NCBI GenBank assembly: GCA_036768485.1
Contig: JAVLUZ010000273.1
Location: 2,103,669-2,167,668 of the forward strand
Origin: Mermis nigrescens
Taxonomy: Eukaryota > Nematoda > Enoplea > Mermithida > Mermithidae
DNA length: 64,000 nucleotides
Direction of reading: 5' to 3'
The notes beneath the pieces were generated by a model. That model was not told where the DNA came from, did no database searches, and saw nothing but the letters and a program-made list of their open reading frames with translations. Both the position numbers and the translations under genes were made by a program. Of the stretch, positions 1 through 11,005 are shown in pieces; position 1 is the stretch's first letter, and each line of letters begins with the position of its first letter.

Positions 1-1
1 C

Positions 2-175
2 TCTGCTTTTTTCAAAACTCATAAAACTGTAATTTCAGTCGAGCCATCTGACGACAAATTAAAGCAAGATGCCATAAAAAGCGATTCCTGCGACTTTGCC
101 TCAAAATTACTTTGGGAAATTGTCAACTCCTGCAGTGTGTTCAAGCCGGATATTGCTAGCACTTCCGATAAATGA
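2..175 (+). CDS. 3' end of an unrecognised protein-coding frame
   Basis: A frame open from the window edge runs 57 codons to TGA at 173-175. The deduced peptide is mixed and hydrophilic, with an acidic-lysine stretch followed by a Cys/Trp-containing segment, and does not look like a translated simple repeat. Its start lies outside the window. I do not recognise a family. It could be the last exon of a host gene or the end of a mobile-element gene. The next frame (from 910) is on the same strand, but no link between them is visible. Confidence 0.35.
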   Translation, partial: SAFFKTHKTVISVEPSDDKLKQDAIKSDSCDFASKLLWEIVNSCSVFKPDIASTSDK

Positions 176-909
176 ATATTTTTTGTAGCTTAGAATTAGT
201 TAGTTTCATAGATGCATTCTTGTTTCAGTGTGGCGAATCATTAGTTTTAGTAGTATGTTTTCATTCTTGACAATAGCAGTGTTTGTATGCTAAAATTGAT
301 ACTGCGCTTTGTTACTATTATTTCAGGCGCATTAAAAGTTGATTGCGGTTTGGCTTTTTACTAAATTAGCTTTAAAAAGATTGATCTTTTTTCTAAATTA
401 CCCTATTGCAACTTTGTTCTGTTCAAAGCAACGCTTTCCAACTAAGGTGCAGCCTACACTTTATAAATAAACTTTTTCACCTGGGAGGTTCAATCTTTTT
501 TCTACTGAAACGTTCTCCAACTCGGCGCTAACTGCGCTATTTAAAAAACTTTTCTACATGAGCTTTTGGAACTCGTTTTCTAAATTAGATTTTTCAGCTG
601 CTGAGTTCAATCATTTCTACGCTTGGCGTATTTCAGCTCTGTATGCGGGTGTAAAACAAAAAAATTTCAACAATGACGATTTCAGCTTGGTACAGCCTGT
701 GCGTTCATTATTTAACAATACCTAGTAAAGCCCCTTGAAGCACTTTCATCTCACAAAAATCATATTATCTGCTCTCTAATATATTTCGCTTTTTAATCAC
801 AATACGTGTGTAAAATTTGTCAATTTTTTTGTACCTGTACACACTCATAAAAAGACTTCAAATAAGGCTGCATGTTTGGGTGTTTTTAAAAAACAAGATC
901 ATTTTGCAG
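176..909. other. gene-free AT-rich interval
   Basis: No coding frame, tandem array or inverted repeat stands out. The interval ends in a pyrimidine-rich stretch followed by TTGCAG immediately before the ATG at 910. That sequence could serve as a splice acceptor, so the following frame may have an upstream exon. Confidence 0.4.
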
Positions 910-1449
910 ATGAATCAAACAGTGCTCGACAACCTTGGATTATTTCTACACCACTTTCGTTTAAACGGTCACAATTCCATTTACGATCATCATTTAAAAA
1001 GTTTATATGCTAATTTTTTCCATGATATAATCACCTTTGACACGAAAACACAATTATTCAATTTATCATCCATTTCCAACATTCAAAATAGAGACTACTT
1101 TGACTCGTACATTTGGAACCTAATAACGAACACCAATATTCCTATTCATTTTTCTTTAACCATATTATTTAACTCTTTATCGGTGATTGGAAAACAATTT
1201 TGGGGAGGGATAAACGCCAAAGACGCTACATACCTCGGTGACCCAAACAATTTTTTTACCGTAAATGCGTTGCCTATAATTCTACCCATCATGCTGGGAG
1301 TTTGCCGCATCAGTAACAACAACTATTCTGACACGAGCTCCGATGATATCGCCTGGTCGGATCGCCTAAACCAAGTGAATAAAATAATTTTAAAAAACTG
1401 TTGTTCGTTTGTCACTCTGTGGTGCTATTATTTATTAGTCGGGCGTTAA
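910..1449 (+). CDS. orphan open frame, 179 aa, unknown function
   Basis: From the first ATG at 910 to TAA at 1447-1449 there are 179 uninterrupted codons in AT-rich DNA, which is long for chance here. The frame is also open about 30 codons upstream, but without an ATG. The peptide has a balanced composition, with aromatic and Asn-rich helical segments, a hydrophobic stretch around residues 120-140 (Pro-Ile-Leu-Met-rich) and a Cys/Trp-rich C terminus. There is no signal peptide, and I recognise no catalytic motif. Either a genuine unannotated gene, a single exon, or a gene of an old mobile or integrated element would fit. Codon use is AT-biased, unlike the GC-rich DIPK1 exons further right, which argues against a typical host gene of this region. 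Confidence 0.45.
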   Translation: MNQTVLDNLGLFLHHFRLNGHNSIYDHHLKSLYANFFHDIITFDTKTQLFNLSSISNIQNRDYFDSYIWNLITNTNIPIHFSLTILFNSLSVIGKQFWGGINAKDATYLGDPNNFFTVNALPIILPIMLGVCRISNNNYSDTSSDDIAWSDRLNQVNKIILKNCCSFVTLWCYYLLVGR

Positions 1450-1911
1450 ACATCTACATATATAGCTACTCGGCGAGTTGTTGTATCAATATATCGAGTG
1501 AATTAACAAATTATTATAGAATAATGCCTAATTAAATCTTTGTATTATGCCACATACAAATTGCACATAGGTACATACCAAAGCACATTTAGGTGTAAGA
1601 AGGACTTGTGCGTGGGTATGTGCACTCTCGAAAATTTTAATCTTAAGCTTATCGTATTAAGCGAGAAAATCCTATGTACTTGAAGGGGTGACGTCACTTG
1701 AATGATATTAATGGCCTGATTGAATAATACACCCCTGCTTAATACACCCCCTGGGCGCTGGTCTAAATCGCAGCTTTAGCGCCCTGCTTAATATATCCCC
1801 CTGGTGTTGGCTCGATGCGCAGCTATAGCACCCTGCTTATAAAGCAGGTGCTTAAAGTGCAAGTGCACTATGACATAGTACGTGCCAGAGGGGCTAACGT
1901 TACTACTAGCA
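1450..1911. other. gene-free interval with imperfect repeats
   Basis: No coding frame is supported. Between about 1720 and 1850 a degenerate motif of the form CTTAATACACCCCCTGG...GCAGC..TAGC recurs two to three times. It looks like a decayed tandem repeat. Confidence 0.4.
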
Positions 1912-2100
1912 TGTTTTGCTGTTCGGATGTGCTTTCCCATCAGCTTGTTTTGCTGTTTGGATGTGCTTTTCCGTCAGTTTATTTTGCTGTTCAGATGGGC
2001 TTTCCTATCAGCTCGTTTTGCTGTTCAGATATAGCTTTCCGTCAGCTCGTTTTGCTGTTCGGATGTGCTTTCCTGTCAACTCATTTTGCTGCTCGGATGG
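1912..2100 (+). repeat. minisatellite, about 33-bp unit, 5-6 copies
   Basis: Units begin TTTTGCTGTTCGGATGTGC and continue with a TTTCC..TCAG segment. They repeat every 32-34 bp with about 10-15 percent divergence. All frames through it are open only because of the repeat, so no protein is proposed. Confidence 0.85.
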
Positions 2101-2305
2101 ATAAGCTATTTATAGCTTTTGCGCATTCTTTTGCGCTTTGACTCGTCGAGATGACGTTTCATCTCCAAAATTAATAGGCACAAATTTTAAGTAATTGAGC
2201 ACTGATTTGGCTCGCGATAGCGACTGAACACTGCGCAGTGGCGGTTCTTTGGATCTGCCCAGTTTTTAGGCTTCTCAATTACACAATGAATACATGCATG
2301 CATAC

Positions 2306-2572
2306 CATACGTGGGCAGCAAGAAAATTCTGGGGGGGGGGTGCAAGACTTTTTGAAAGTCAAAAAATGGCCTTAAAAATGGTGGTATGGCGATAAAAACA
2401 CCATTTTTCGACGTTTCTCATCAAGCACTATCCATTGGCATCAAAAAATTGCGAAAAAAACGAGAAAAATTTTTAAAATTTGAATTCTGGAGGGAGTATT
2501 TTGAGTTCTGGGTGTTATTTTGATTTCTGGGAGGGTGGATACCCCCCAAACCTCCCCCCACGCCCAGGTGTG
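2306..2572 (+). mobile_element. M1-family MITE, complete, 8-bp TSD
   Basis: A 267-bp element begins CATACGTGGGCAGC and ends GCCCAGGTGTG, giving imperfect inverted ends. It is flanked by perfect direct repeats ATGCATAC at 2298-2305 and 2573-2580. An 8-bp TSD is the hallmark of hAT-superfamily insertion. The body has a G-run near the left end, a conserved core (AAAATGGCCTTAAAAATGG, then ACACCATTTTTCGACG) and a C-run near the right end. It has no coding capacity. Other M1 copies in the window share the core. Confidence 0.9.
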
Positions 2573-2580
2573 ATGCATAC

Positions 2581-3110
2581 ACATATATTATAGGTGCTAC
2601 TATAAATATATTTTGTAGCACACTTTACTCAGATTCAAGTAAAAAATAGAACACAATGCAATAGAAATTACAACACAACAGAATTAGGTGCAATACATTA
2701 ATTAATTAAACAAATATGCATGGACGAGACAGCGAAAAAGTTAGAAATGAAAGATTGGAAGGGAATGAATGAAACCACATAAACCTATCCGTAGAACTGT
2801 GCTCTGAATGCTTTGTATGAATCCAACAAGATTTAGTTTTGAACCCAAAATATGTTCATACAGCCAATTATGTGCTGAGGTTCTCACAAAAAAATGACAG
2901 TGGACATTGGAGACAATACTTCTATTGAAAAAACATTGATAATGTAAACTTAACTATAGCTGTTATTGAGTTGACAACTAATTAGCTGTTGTATGGTTGA
3001 CAACCTCTCCTGTTTTTTTCCGCCTCCACTAAACAAATAAAACATATCTCTTTGAGCACAGTTTGAAAATCAGACAATAAAAGAAAAACTAACGTGAACA
3101 TACATAGACA
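2581..3110. other. gene-free interval
   Basis: AT-rich sequence. I see no coding frame, RNA gene or repeat structure that I can support. Confidence 0.4.
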
Positions 3111-3114
3111 TTAA

Positions 3115-3540
3115 CCCTACTTTTACCGAGCTCTAGATCCGTGATCCAGTTGCCTGTTTTTTGCAGTTTACTGTAAGGCCATAGATTCTTATGTAGCAGG
3201 ATTCTCAGTACCCTCTTTCTCTACTGCAACACATGCTTTATTGAGCAAAAGAAAACGTATTGACCTACATATAGTTTATTAGAAAAGCTTGATTTCATGA
3301 TTTTATAACATGTGTTACGCGTGTTGCAGATCGTATTTCTTACACAATTTTGAATGTTCAAATACGTTTTTTTCAATTGATTTGCAGTTTCGTGCAAACT
3401 TAATGACAATTTTGAAATTCTTATGCTCTTGGCTACCAGAAAAATGTATTTTTATTCATTTTTGTTATCTCCCCATTGACTAGATTTTCGATCTAGACCT
3501 TGGTAAGCCTAAGGTGCGTGACCCTTTGGAAACAGGAGGG
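3115..3540. mobile_element. possible piggyBac-like MITE with TTAA target sites
   Basis: The interval is bounded by TTAA on both sides (3111-3114 and 3541-3544). It starts CCCTACTTTTACCGAGCTC and ends GAAACAGGAGGG, so the outermost 4-5 bp are inverted (CCCT / AGGG). A TCTAGATC segment lies near the left end and its counterpart GATCTAGACC near the right. TTAA duplication with CCCT/AGGG ends is typical of piggyBac-type elements. The similarity between ends is short, so the call is tentative. Confidence 0.45.
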
Positions 3541-3544
3541 TTAA

Positions 3545-4205
3545 ATGCAAACAACACTTCCCAAAGAATAGGAAGGACTTGTTAAACGCACGTCGAATGT
3601 CAGGCGCAACATAAAATTTAGTACCTATAGTAAATGAATAAATGATAGCACGAGTTAAAAGAAGTAAGAACTTTTGCCTGTTTGGTCGGACAAATAAAAA
3701 AGACTATTATTGTAGTCCAAAGACTAAACGACTTAGTCCGACTTTTGCTAACGCTAGGACAATGGCATGCTTATTTCTTGTGTAAGCGGTGAAGTGAGAC
3801 AAAACTGCCTGCAAATGGCTACAGTAAGTTAACTAATCTTTCAAGATAGATCAAAAGCTCACAACAGATTTATTTTGCAACATAGTGTGCTTGTACAAGG
3901 AAAAACCCTATTACCGTTGTCTCATCCTAAAAAATAGGGTAGTGCTTATACACCGGAGGTGCTAATACACGGGCAAATACGGTAGTAAAAATCAATAACA
4001 TTGTTGGAAGAACAAGTTTACATAGCAGACTAACTTCTGATGAATTAAAAAGGCGACATTATTTACAACGTCGATTGTAGCGGGTGGACGAGCATTTTGG
4101 GTGTTACTCTGATAGACATTACTTTTAAGAAAAGCAAGTTCTCCTGTTCGCACAAATATATCGGCTTAAATTCTACTGTATGGAGTGTCATGAGGACGCT
4201 TGCTG
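3545..4205. other. gene-free interval
   Basis: No coding frame or structured repeat that I can support. The sequence is ordinary AT-rich DNA up to the hAT-like element that begins at 4206. Confidence 0.4.
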
Positions 4206-4789
4206 CAGGGTTGCCAGGTGCAGGAGAATTCTCCTGAATTCAGGAGAATCTAACATTTTCAGGAGCAGGAGCAGGAGAATGGGCTTTTCAGGAAAAATTT
4301 CAGGAGAAGTTGTAAACATGCAGGAGAATGCAGGAGAATTTTAAAATGTCAGGAGAATTCAGTGAAATCCTGTAAATCTAGGAGAATTCCGGAGAATTTT
4401 CAAAACTTAAACAGCAAGTTATAATGATTATCATACATTAAGCTTCTTACTGTATTTACTGCAGTTAGTTAGTTGTATATAATTTTATACTTAGAGATCT
4501 TTCACATTAAGAGTTTATTTCGTTCATAGTTAAGACCTAAGTGTTAAGTTATAACTATACCCAAATAAGTTTCGTGCTTCCGTTTAAATCATTCATTCAT
4601 TCATTTCTTTATTCGCTTATTATCACAAAGTGCAGAAATACATAGCTTTACACACCGTCTAATTGTTTCTTATCAGTTTCATAGACGTTTGCAAACACCG
4701 TTTTTTCCACTTTTTGGTCTATTTGTCAACCAAAATTTTTGGGAAAATGAAAAAATTTTTGGGCTTGGTTGGCATTTGTGGAAACTTTT

Positions 4790-5263
4790 TGTAATGTTAA
4801 AAATGCGTTTTAGAGAGTTAAAACTTCAAAAATTTTTCGGCGCTTTGCGCCGAAAGCGCTGCGCCGAATTGATTAAATTCTTACTTGTTAGTATTCCTTA
4901 AGCTGCGCCGCGTCAACTGCAGCATTTTTATCGACAATTTGATCTAGAACTTCATTACGATTGAAAATCCTTATTTTCTGCACGGACTCAGTTAGTTTTT
5001 TTTAATGCTAAAATGCGTTTTTAGAGAATTGAAACTACAAAAATTTTTCAGCGCTTCGCGCCGAATTGATTTAATTTTTTTTTGTTATTGATATTTGAGC
5101 CGCGCGCGTCAACTGCAGCATTTTTATCGAAAATTTGATCTAGAACTTTACTACGATTGAAAATGCTCATCTTCTGCACGGATTCGGTTAGTTTTTGTAA
5201 TGCAAAAATGCGTTTCAGAGAGGTGAAACTGCAAAAAAATTTTCGCCGAATTGATTTAATTCT
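4790..5263 (+). repeat. tandem units of about 200 bp, each with a GC hairpin
   Basis: Three units start near 4790, 5004 and 5200. A fourth follows the insertion at 5264-5927, near 6050. Each has AAAATGCGTTTTAGAGAG, then a run of A/T, then a hairpin related to GGCGCTTCGCGCC, then GCAGCATTTTTATCGA and CACGGA. Related units occur inverted at 9400-9610. Confidence 0.75.
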
Positions 5264-5574
5264 GGTACTTGTGCATTATCCCCCCCGTCGAATTTTTCTA
5301 TCTTTTTTAACATTATGGTATATACAGCATTACACCATTATGATATATCTATCATATGATATAATCCTTGATTTTCTTCAGTTTTTTTATTTTTTTAAAT
5401 TTTTTTGTATATTTTTTTTCATTTTTTTCATTCTTTTCAGATTCATAATCAACTTTTGCACTAATTTACTTGATAAGATATAGGAAAATGTAAGTTTTTG
5501 CTTCCAATATACTTAGGCTTAGGCTTAGTATATTTGAAAAGTGTATTTTAAGCTGCTTAGGTCGAGGTCGCTCC

Positions 5575-5690
5575 CAGCTTAGGTCAATGTATAGATGCTT
5601 AGGTCGATGTGTAGATGCTTAGGTCGATGTATAGATGCTTAGGTCGATGTATAGATGCTTAGGTCGATGTATAGATGCTAAGTACCATTC
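5575..5690 (+). repeat. 20-bp tandem repeat, about 5 copies
   Basis: The unit GCTTAGGTCGATGTATAGAT is repeated head to tail with few changes. It is preceded by ATACTTAGGCTTAGGCTTAG and GAGGTCGCTCC. The whole block, flanks included, recurs inverted at about 8690-8870. Confidence 0.9.
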
Positions 5691-5725
5691 CCTCATTACT
5701 TCGTTTTTATTTCTAACGAGAAGGT

Positions 5726-5802
5726 GGCTTAGCCGATTGGTAACATGTTGCGCTGTAGAGCAATAGGACGGATGGTCGAAACCTGTCACCTGAAAGTTAT
5801 TT
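5726..5802 (+). other. tRNA-like sequence (decayed Pol III promoter)
   Basis: The segment has a possible acceptor pairing (AGGTGGC with GTCACCT, one mismatch), an A-box-like TTAGCCGATTGGTAACATG and a B-box-like GGTCGAAACC. The anticodon stem is poor. It is best read as a tRNA-derived remnant carried inside the foldback element, not a functional tRNA gene. Confidence 0.4.
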
Positions 5803-6116
5803 TTCTGTCTCGTGAAAACTCGTGTGAGAACCCTAAAGTTGAAAAAAGATGGAAAAAATTCACCCTGTAATATACCCTAATGTTAAAAAAGATAGAAAAA
5901 TTCGATGGGGGATAATGCACAAGTACCTTAATTCTTACTTGTTATTGATGTTTAGGCGGGCGGCGCCAATTGCAGCATTTTTTATCGATAATCTGGTCCT
6001 AGAACTCCACTACGATTGAAAATCCTTACCTTCTGCACAGTTTTTGAAATGCAAAAATGATTTAGAGAGCTAAAATCTCAAAATTTTCTAGCGCTTTGCG
6101 CCATTTGATAAATATA

Positions 6117-7343
6117 TAGGGATGCAGCTGGGTGCACATTTGGAATATAGGAAAAGCGGGTGCGGGTGCGGGTGCGGGTAGCAAAATTTTGCTTTAGCGG
6201 GTGCGGGTGCGGGTGTCGCACCTTAAAAATAGCGGGTGCGGGTGGCGGGTGGCGGGTTTAGCAGTGAGATATAGCATAATATAAATAGGGCTAAAAATGC
6301 TCCATTTTTTTGTCCGCTTAATGCAGTTATTTACTCTGTGCAAAATTCATATTTATCTTCAAGCTGATTGTCTTTTTTCTTTGCAGACTACTCTTTCAAT
6401 GAATTAAATTTGCGAACTAAAGATAAGTAAATTGTCAATGATTGAACCATTGACCAATATGAGTAATATATTTGCACTTTGCAGAATACAATGTTTAAAC
6501 ACTTGTTGTTGTCATTATCTTCTTAAAGGGTCTACAACGTTTTCCGCGCCAGCAACTTAAAAAATATTCTAACCCACATTGATTTTGAAGCAATTTTTAA
6601 GTAAATTATATATTCAGAATCAACGAGTATTCATTTGTTTACGACTGAAAAACTGTAGAAAATCCAGTGTATTTTTAGATGCGTTTAATTATCTCATTAA
6701 ATTCAAAGATATTCTAAAAGTAATTTGTACCACCACGTAGAGAATTGAATGAGCTTTCAGAATCTGTATTATACTTTAATCATAAATTAAATGTAAATAA
6801 TTAATAATATTACAACGAGTAATGCGCCAAAACGGCAGTGCCAAAACGTCTTACTTCGTCTCAAAAAAAAAGCAATGTACAATACATTGCTGCATAATAT
6901 ATCTCTACTCACGCTAGATTGGTTGAACTGATGCATGGAAAGACTGGCACCTAGACCCTTCTTTTTTTTAAAAAGCATAATTCGCATAATTGGAATTAAC
7001 CATAAGAGAGCTTGAGCATGTATCTGCAGTCCAGAGGGTACCTAAAAATATGACTCATTACAAGTAGATGTTCGCTTTTCCAATTTGTACTGGTACGTTA
7101 GATGTCACTGCTATACATTTTGCTTTTTCATTAACGTGCCACTGCCTCAGAATCGTTTTGTCTTTTCGTAAATTCTAATTATTATTATCCGCCACCCGCT
7201 GTTTTATCCTTAATATTTTTAGCGGGTGCGGGTGCGGAATATAGCAAAATTTCGGAATAGCGGGTGCCGGGTGCGGGTGCGGGTACCAAAAAAGAAGCGG
7301 GTAATAGCGGGTGCGAGGTGCCGGAGTATCCGCTGCATCCCTA
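6117..7343. mobile_element. hAT-like element with GCGGGTGCGGGT end arrays
   Basis: The ends TAGGGATGCAGC and GCTGCATCCCTA are inverted repeats. The motif GCGGGTGCGGGTG is repeated at both ends (6160-6255 and 7224-7320). Flanks taaatata / ataaatta are a degraded 8-bp TSD. An uninterrupted copy of the target exists in the window on the minus strand at 9374-9395, reading straight through ccatttgataaattatag. This confirms that 6117-7343 is an insertion. No transposase frame is visible in its 1.2 kb. Confidence 0.85.
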
Positions 7344-8689
7344 ATAAATTATAGTTTTAATTGTCAAAAACGACTTCAGAATTGGCTAAAATGCTTTACA
7401 GAAGGGAGGAAATTCAAGTTTCAACATAAATAACGTTACTGATCGTGATATTCTTGTAGAGCGCGAAATTTTTATACAAAAAGTGCATCAAACAACGCTA
7501 TTGCATGTGTACATAAAATTTTTCCACTTAAAAACACTGATTTTTCAACACAGGCGCTCTATTTTAAACGTTTTTAGACCTCCCAAAAAATGAAGAAAAA
7601 AGTCGGGAAAAGTGGAATAAAAATTATGGGTTCGGTCTATAATGTCAACCAAATCACTGGGGAAAAAACGGTGTTTGCAAAGCGACTATAAACATTTTTT
7701 GATATATTTCAAAACGTAAGGATTTGCTTGCTACTGAAGTACATACAATTAGTAATAAAGTATTATTTATTTTTCAAAAGACATTGCAAACAGGGCTCTT
7801 TTCAGAAATTTTTGATGATGTAAGTGCAACTGAAAATTGGCAGTCCGGCACTGTTTAAAGCACAGAAACTGTTTTTTTCGAATAATGTGTATTGTAAACA
7901 ATGCGACCTCTTTAGCTTAGGCCCTTGAGCAGTATATCCTGATGAAGATCAGGAATCTGTTATTGAATGTTTGTCAGCTGTTGATGTTGAATAAAATGTT
8001 ATACTTTGTGGTGCAGCATTAGTCTTCCATTATTTTTGCATCTGCCTGTATAATGCAGATATGCTCCATGAGCTTTTTGTGAGAGAATTAATGTTCATTA
8101 TTTAGCCTTGAGTGTCCTTAGATTAAAGGCAAGAGATCAGAATAAAATAGTTGGGTGAACCAAAGGTTAATTGGCCTGAGCATGCTTGATATGCATGTGT
8201 ACATACAATTGTAGATCTGCTGTACAACCTTTCCTGCAAAATATGAGCCAGGAGAATTTTCAGGAGAATCAAAATATTTTCAGGAGAATTGCAGGAGAAT
8301 TTTTCCCCAATTTTACCTCTGTGCAGGAGAATCTGAATTCTGGGACCTGGCAACACTGGGCCTTGCTGTTGCTTCAGCTTAGTCCATTGCAAAGCGCGTG
8401 CACGCACACCGTTTTTTCCCAGCAGTTTGGTCGACATAGACCAGACCCAAAATGTTTTCCCCACTTTTTCCAACATTTTTCCACGTTTCTTAGGAGGTCT
8501 AAAAACGTTACAAATAGAGCGACTGTGTTAATCAGTGTTTTTTAAGGGAATATTTGGCGAATATGTGTACCGAACCAAATTCATCAAATGATACACTATT
8601 CGGGGTAGACCTCGATGAGACAATCATTTTGAAAAAAATTTTGCCTGGGTCTCATTCCAGTCAAGAGTTACAGCCATTTGAAGTGTCAA

Positions 8690-8870
8690 TCTCTATACAT
8701 CGACCTAAAGCATCTATACATCAACCTAAGCATCTATACATCGACCTAAGCATCTATTCAATGACCTGAGCAGGAGCGACCTCAACCTAAGCAGCTTAAA
8801 ACACCTTTTCAGATATACTAAGCCTAAGCCTAAGTATATTAGAAGCAAAAACGTAGATTTTCCATATCTT
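8690..8870 (-). repeat. inverted copy of the 20-bp repeat block
   Basis: Read on the minus strand this reproduces the 5487-5690 block: ATACTTAGGCTTAGGCTTAG, then GCTGCTTAGG, then four diverged 20-bp units. It lacks the ends of the 5264-5927 foldback element, so it marks a second, truncated copy. Confidence 0.75.
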
Positions 8871-8874
8871 ATCC

Positions 8875-9155
8875 GCGTTGGTAATATGAAATCTTTAAGC
8901 GACAGTAACTCCATCAATAATGCCGACCCACTCCTAATTTTTTTTACTGAAATCAGCTCCAGAATCTCTATCGATTGATGTACTGCTTGCAACTTACGTT
9001 TTTTCGATTTTCCGATGTTTTTTCATATAGTCCCCCCTTGATAATCTGATATCTTTAAATGACAGTAAATCCATCAATAATGCCGACCCACTCAAAATTT
9101 TTTTTTACTGAAATCAGCTTCAGAAACTCTATCGATTGATGTACTGCTTGCAAGC
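8875..9155 (+). repeat. two direct repeats of about 120 bp
   Basis: Two copies (about 8885-8993 and 9040-9150) share GACAGTAA.TCCATCAATA, then ATGCCGACCCACTC, then TCGATTGATGTACTGCTTGC. They are separated by about 45 bp containing TTTTCGATTTTCCGATG. No coding potential. Confidence 0.8.
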
Positions 9156-9700
9156 TTTTTGTTTGGTACACATATTTGCCAGTTTAGCCGTTTTTAAGTA
9201 GAAAGTCCTATGTTACGTATGTTATAGCGGTGGTTGATGGACTTTTCGTATCAAAATTTCGCACTCTACTAGAAACATCTCGATCAGTATAAGTTCTTTC
9301 TGTTGAAACTTGCATTTCCTTCCTTCAGTAAAGCATTTTAGCCAATTCTGAAGTCGCTTTCGACAATAAAAACTATAATTTATCAAATGGCGCGAAGTGC
9401 CACAAAATTTTGAAATTTTAGCTCTCTAAAACGCATTTTCGCATAACAAAAACTAACCAAATCCGTGCAGAAAATAAGGATTTTTAATTGTAGCAAAGTT
9501 ATACACTAGATTGTCGATAAAAATGCTACAATTAACAAGTAGGAATTCAATTTCCTAATTCGGCGCGAAGCACCAAAAATTTTTGAAGTTTTTACCTCTC
9601 TAAAACGCATTTGAAGATTGCGAAAATTTCCACAAATGCCAACCAAGCCCAAAAATTTTTTCCATTCCCCAAAATTTTGGTTGACAAATAGATCAAAAAG

Positions 9701-10979
9701 GGGAAAGGTAAAATCCGGAAATGGAAATGGAAAATGGAAAATGGGTAAAAGCTGGAAATGGAAAATGGAAATGGAAAAATTGGTGAAAGCCAGAAAATGG
9801 AAAATGGAAAATGGAAATGGAAAATTCTCCATTTCCTTTATTTTCAACGGAAAATGGTTCACTTTCAAAATTTTCGGTCCTTAATGTCAAACTCATGTCG
9901 TTTCTCACCAAATTTCTCTATTTTTGATGAAATTTTGAAAGCGTAATTAAAAATGAAAAGTCTACAAAAAACGGAAAAAAAACGAAAAATTGTACATTTA
10001 TTCGTCTTTTCACTCAAAATTCTCCTCTTTTGAAAAAATTGACCTTCCAGATCCGGAAAAATCGTTATCCACTTCGACTACAACAGTTTCGTCGCAGATG
10101 GAAAATCGCCGGAAAATGGAAAAATAGGGCAAAACCCAAATGGAAATTGAAATTGGAAAATGGAAAATTTTCCATTTCCTCTATTTTCAATGGAAAATGG
10201 TTAACTTTCAAAATTTTTCGATTGTAAATGTCAAAATCATGTCGTTTCTCACCAAATTTCTTTATTTTTGAAGAAATTTCAAAAGCTCAACTATAAATGA
10301 AAAAATTCAACAAAAATCAATGAATTTTCCGTTTTTTTCATTTTTGTGGAGTTTCCATTTTTAGTTACGCTTTTGAAATTTTTTTCGAAAATAGAGAAAT
10401 TTGGTGAAAAACAACATGAGTTTGACATTTACAACCGAACATTTTGAAAATTAACCATGTTCCATTGAAAATAAAGAAAATACAAAATTTTCCATTTCCC
10501 ATTTCCGGGTTTTACCCTATTTTTCCATTTTCCAGCAATTTTCCATCTGCGATGGGATAACGATTTTTTCGGATCTGGAAGGTCAATTTTTTCATAAGAG
10601 GAGAATTCTGAGTGAAAATACGAAAAAATGGAAAATTTTCAGTTTTTTTCCATTTTTTTTGTAAACTTTTTCCATTTTTAGTTACGCTTTCAAAATTTCT
10701 TCAAAAACAGAGAAATTTGGTTGAAAACGACATGAGTTCAACATTTATGGCCGATAAATTTTGAAAATGAACCTTTTTTCCTTTGAAAATGAAGGAAATG
10801 AAAAAATTTACCACTCTCCATCTTCCATTTTCCCTTTCCGGCTTTTACCCACTTTTCCATTTTCCATTTCCATTTTCTATTTTCTGGCTTTTACCCATTT
10901 TTCCATTTCCATTTTCCATTTCCAGTTTTTACCTATTCTCCATTTTCCATTTCCATTTCCGGATTTTACCCATGCCCAA
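9701..10979. mobile_element. hAT-like element with GGAAATGG end arrays
   Basis: Left GGTAAAATCCGGAAATGG and right CCATTTCCGGATTTTACC are inverted. Behind them the motifs GGAAAATGGAAATGG (9718-9825) and the reverse complement (10845-10965) are repeated about ten times each. Flanks tcaaaaag (9693-9700) and ccaaaaag (10980-10987) form an 8-bp TSD with one mismatch. The uninterrupted target is present near 4709-4732 in element A (minus-strand reading gaccaaaaagtgg). Inside are four copies of a ~90-bp unit (about 9885, 10227, 10345-10440 and 10672-10755), two direct and two inverted, which gives a nested foldback. No protein is encoded. Confidence 0.85.
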
Positions 10980-11005
10980 CCAAAAAGTGAAAAAAATGGT
11001 GCCCG

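Larger units (their letters stand above)
5264..5927. mobile_element. foldback element with ~50-bp inverted ends and perfect 8-bp TSD
   Basis: The left end (from GGTACTTGTGCATTATCCCC) and the right end (to GGGGGATAATGCACAAGTACC) are inverted repeats extending about 50 bp, through a TCGAATTTTTCTATCTTTTT segment. The element is flanked by perfect TTAATTCT direct repeats at 5256-5263 and 5928-5935. It interrupts one of the ~200-bp units. It contains a 20-bp tandem repeat (5575-5690) and a tRNA-like segment (5726-5802). An 8-bp TSD fits hAT-type mobilisation. No coding capacity. Confidence 0.85.
4688..7681. mobile_element. element A, terminal TTTGCAAACACCG inverted repeats
   Basis: The left end TTTGCAAACACCGTTTTTTCC at 4688 is mirrored by GGAAAAAACGGTGTTTGCAAA ending at 7681. 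The interior holds about 205-bp tandem units with the GC hairpin and is interrupted by two younger insertions. A homologous element in opposite orientation lies at 8376-11005. I could not identify a convincing TSD, so the superfamily is unassigned. No protein is encoded. Confidence 0.6.
4206..8360. mobile_element. hAT-like element with GGAGAAT end arrays, containing nested insertions
   Basis: Left end CAGGGTTGCCAGGTGCAGG and right end GACCTGGCAACACTG are inverted copies and match the CAGTGTTGCC-type terminus common in hAT transposons. Flanks read gcttgctg at 4198-4205 and ccttgctg at 8361-8368, a near-perfect 8-bp TSD with two extra Gs at the right edge. Behind each terminus the motif CAGGAGAAT is repeated many times, at about 4220-4400 and, mostly in the same sense, at about 8228-8335. 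The interior carries other elements (4688-7681, 5264-5927, 6117-7343), so the original element was probably only about 1 kb. No transposase remains. Confidence 0.75.
8376..11005. mobile_element. element B, homologous to element A but inverted
   Basis: The segment 8400-8545 matches the reverse complement of 7530-7680, including the CACCGTTTTTTCCC end, a GGAGGTCTAAAAACGTT stretch and a GCGACTGTGTT stretch. The segment 9360-9690 matches the reverse complement of the left half of element A. The right end near 10990-11005 reads GAAAAAAATGGTGCCCGTGC. The element is interrupted by 9701-10979. A and B are therefore two copies of one family in opposite orientation. Confidence 0.6.

Noticed and set aside
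1815..2141. 108-codon frame over the minisatellite
   Set aside because: All frames are open because the ~33-bp repeat lacks stops. The peptide repeats with the DNA unit and has no other support.
5575..5690. 20-bp repeats considered as a CRISPR-like array
   Set aside because: Units are head to tail without spacers, the genome is eukaryotic, and the block is duplicated within transposons.
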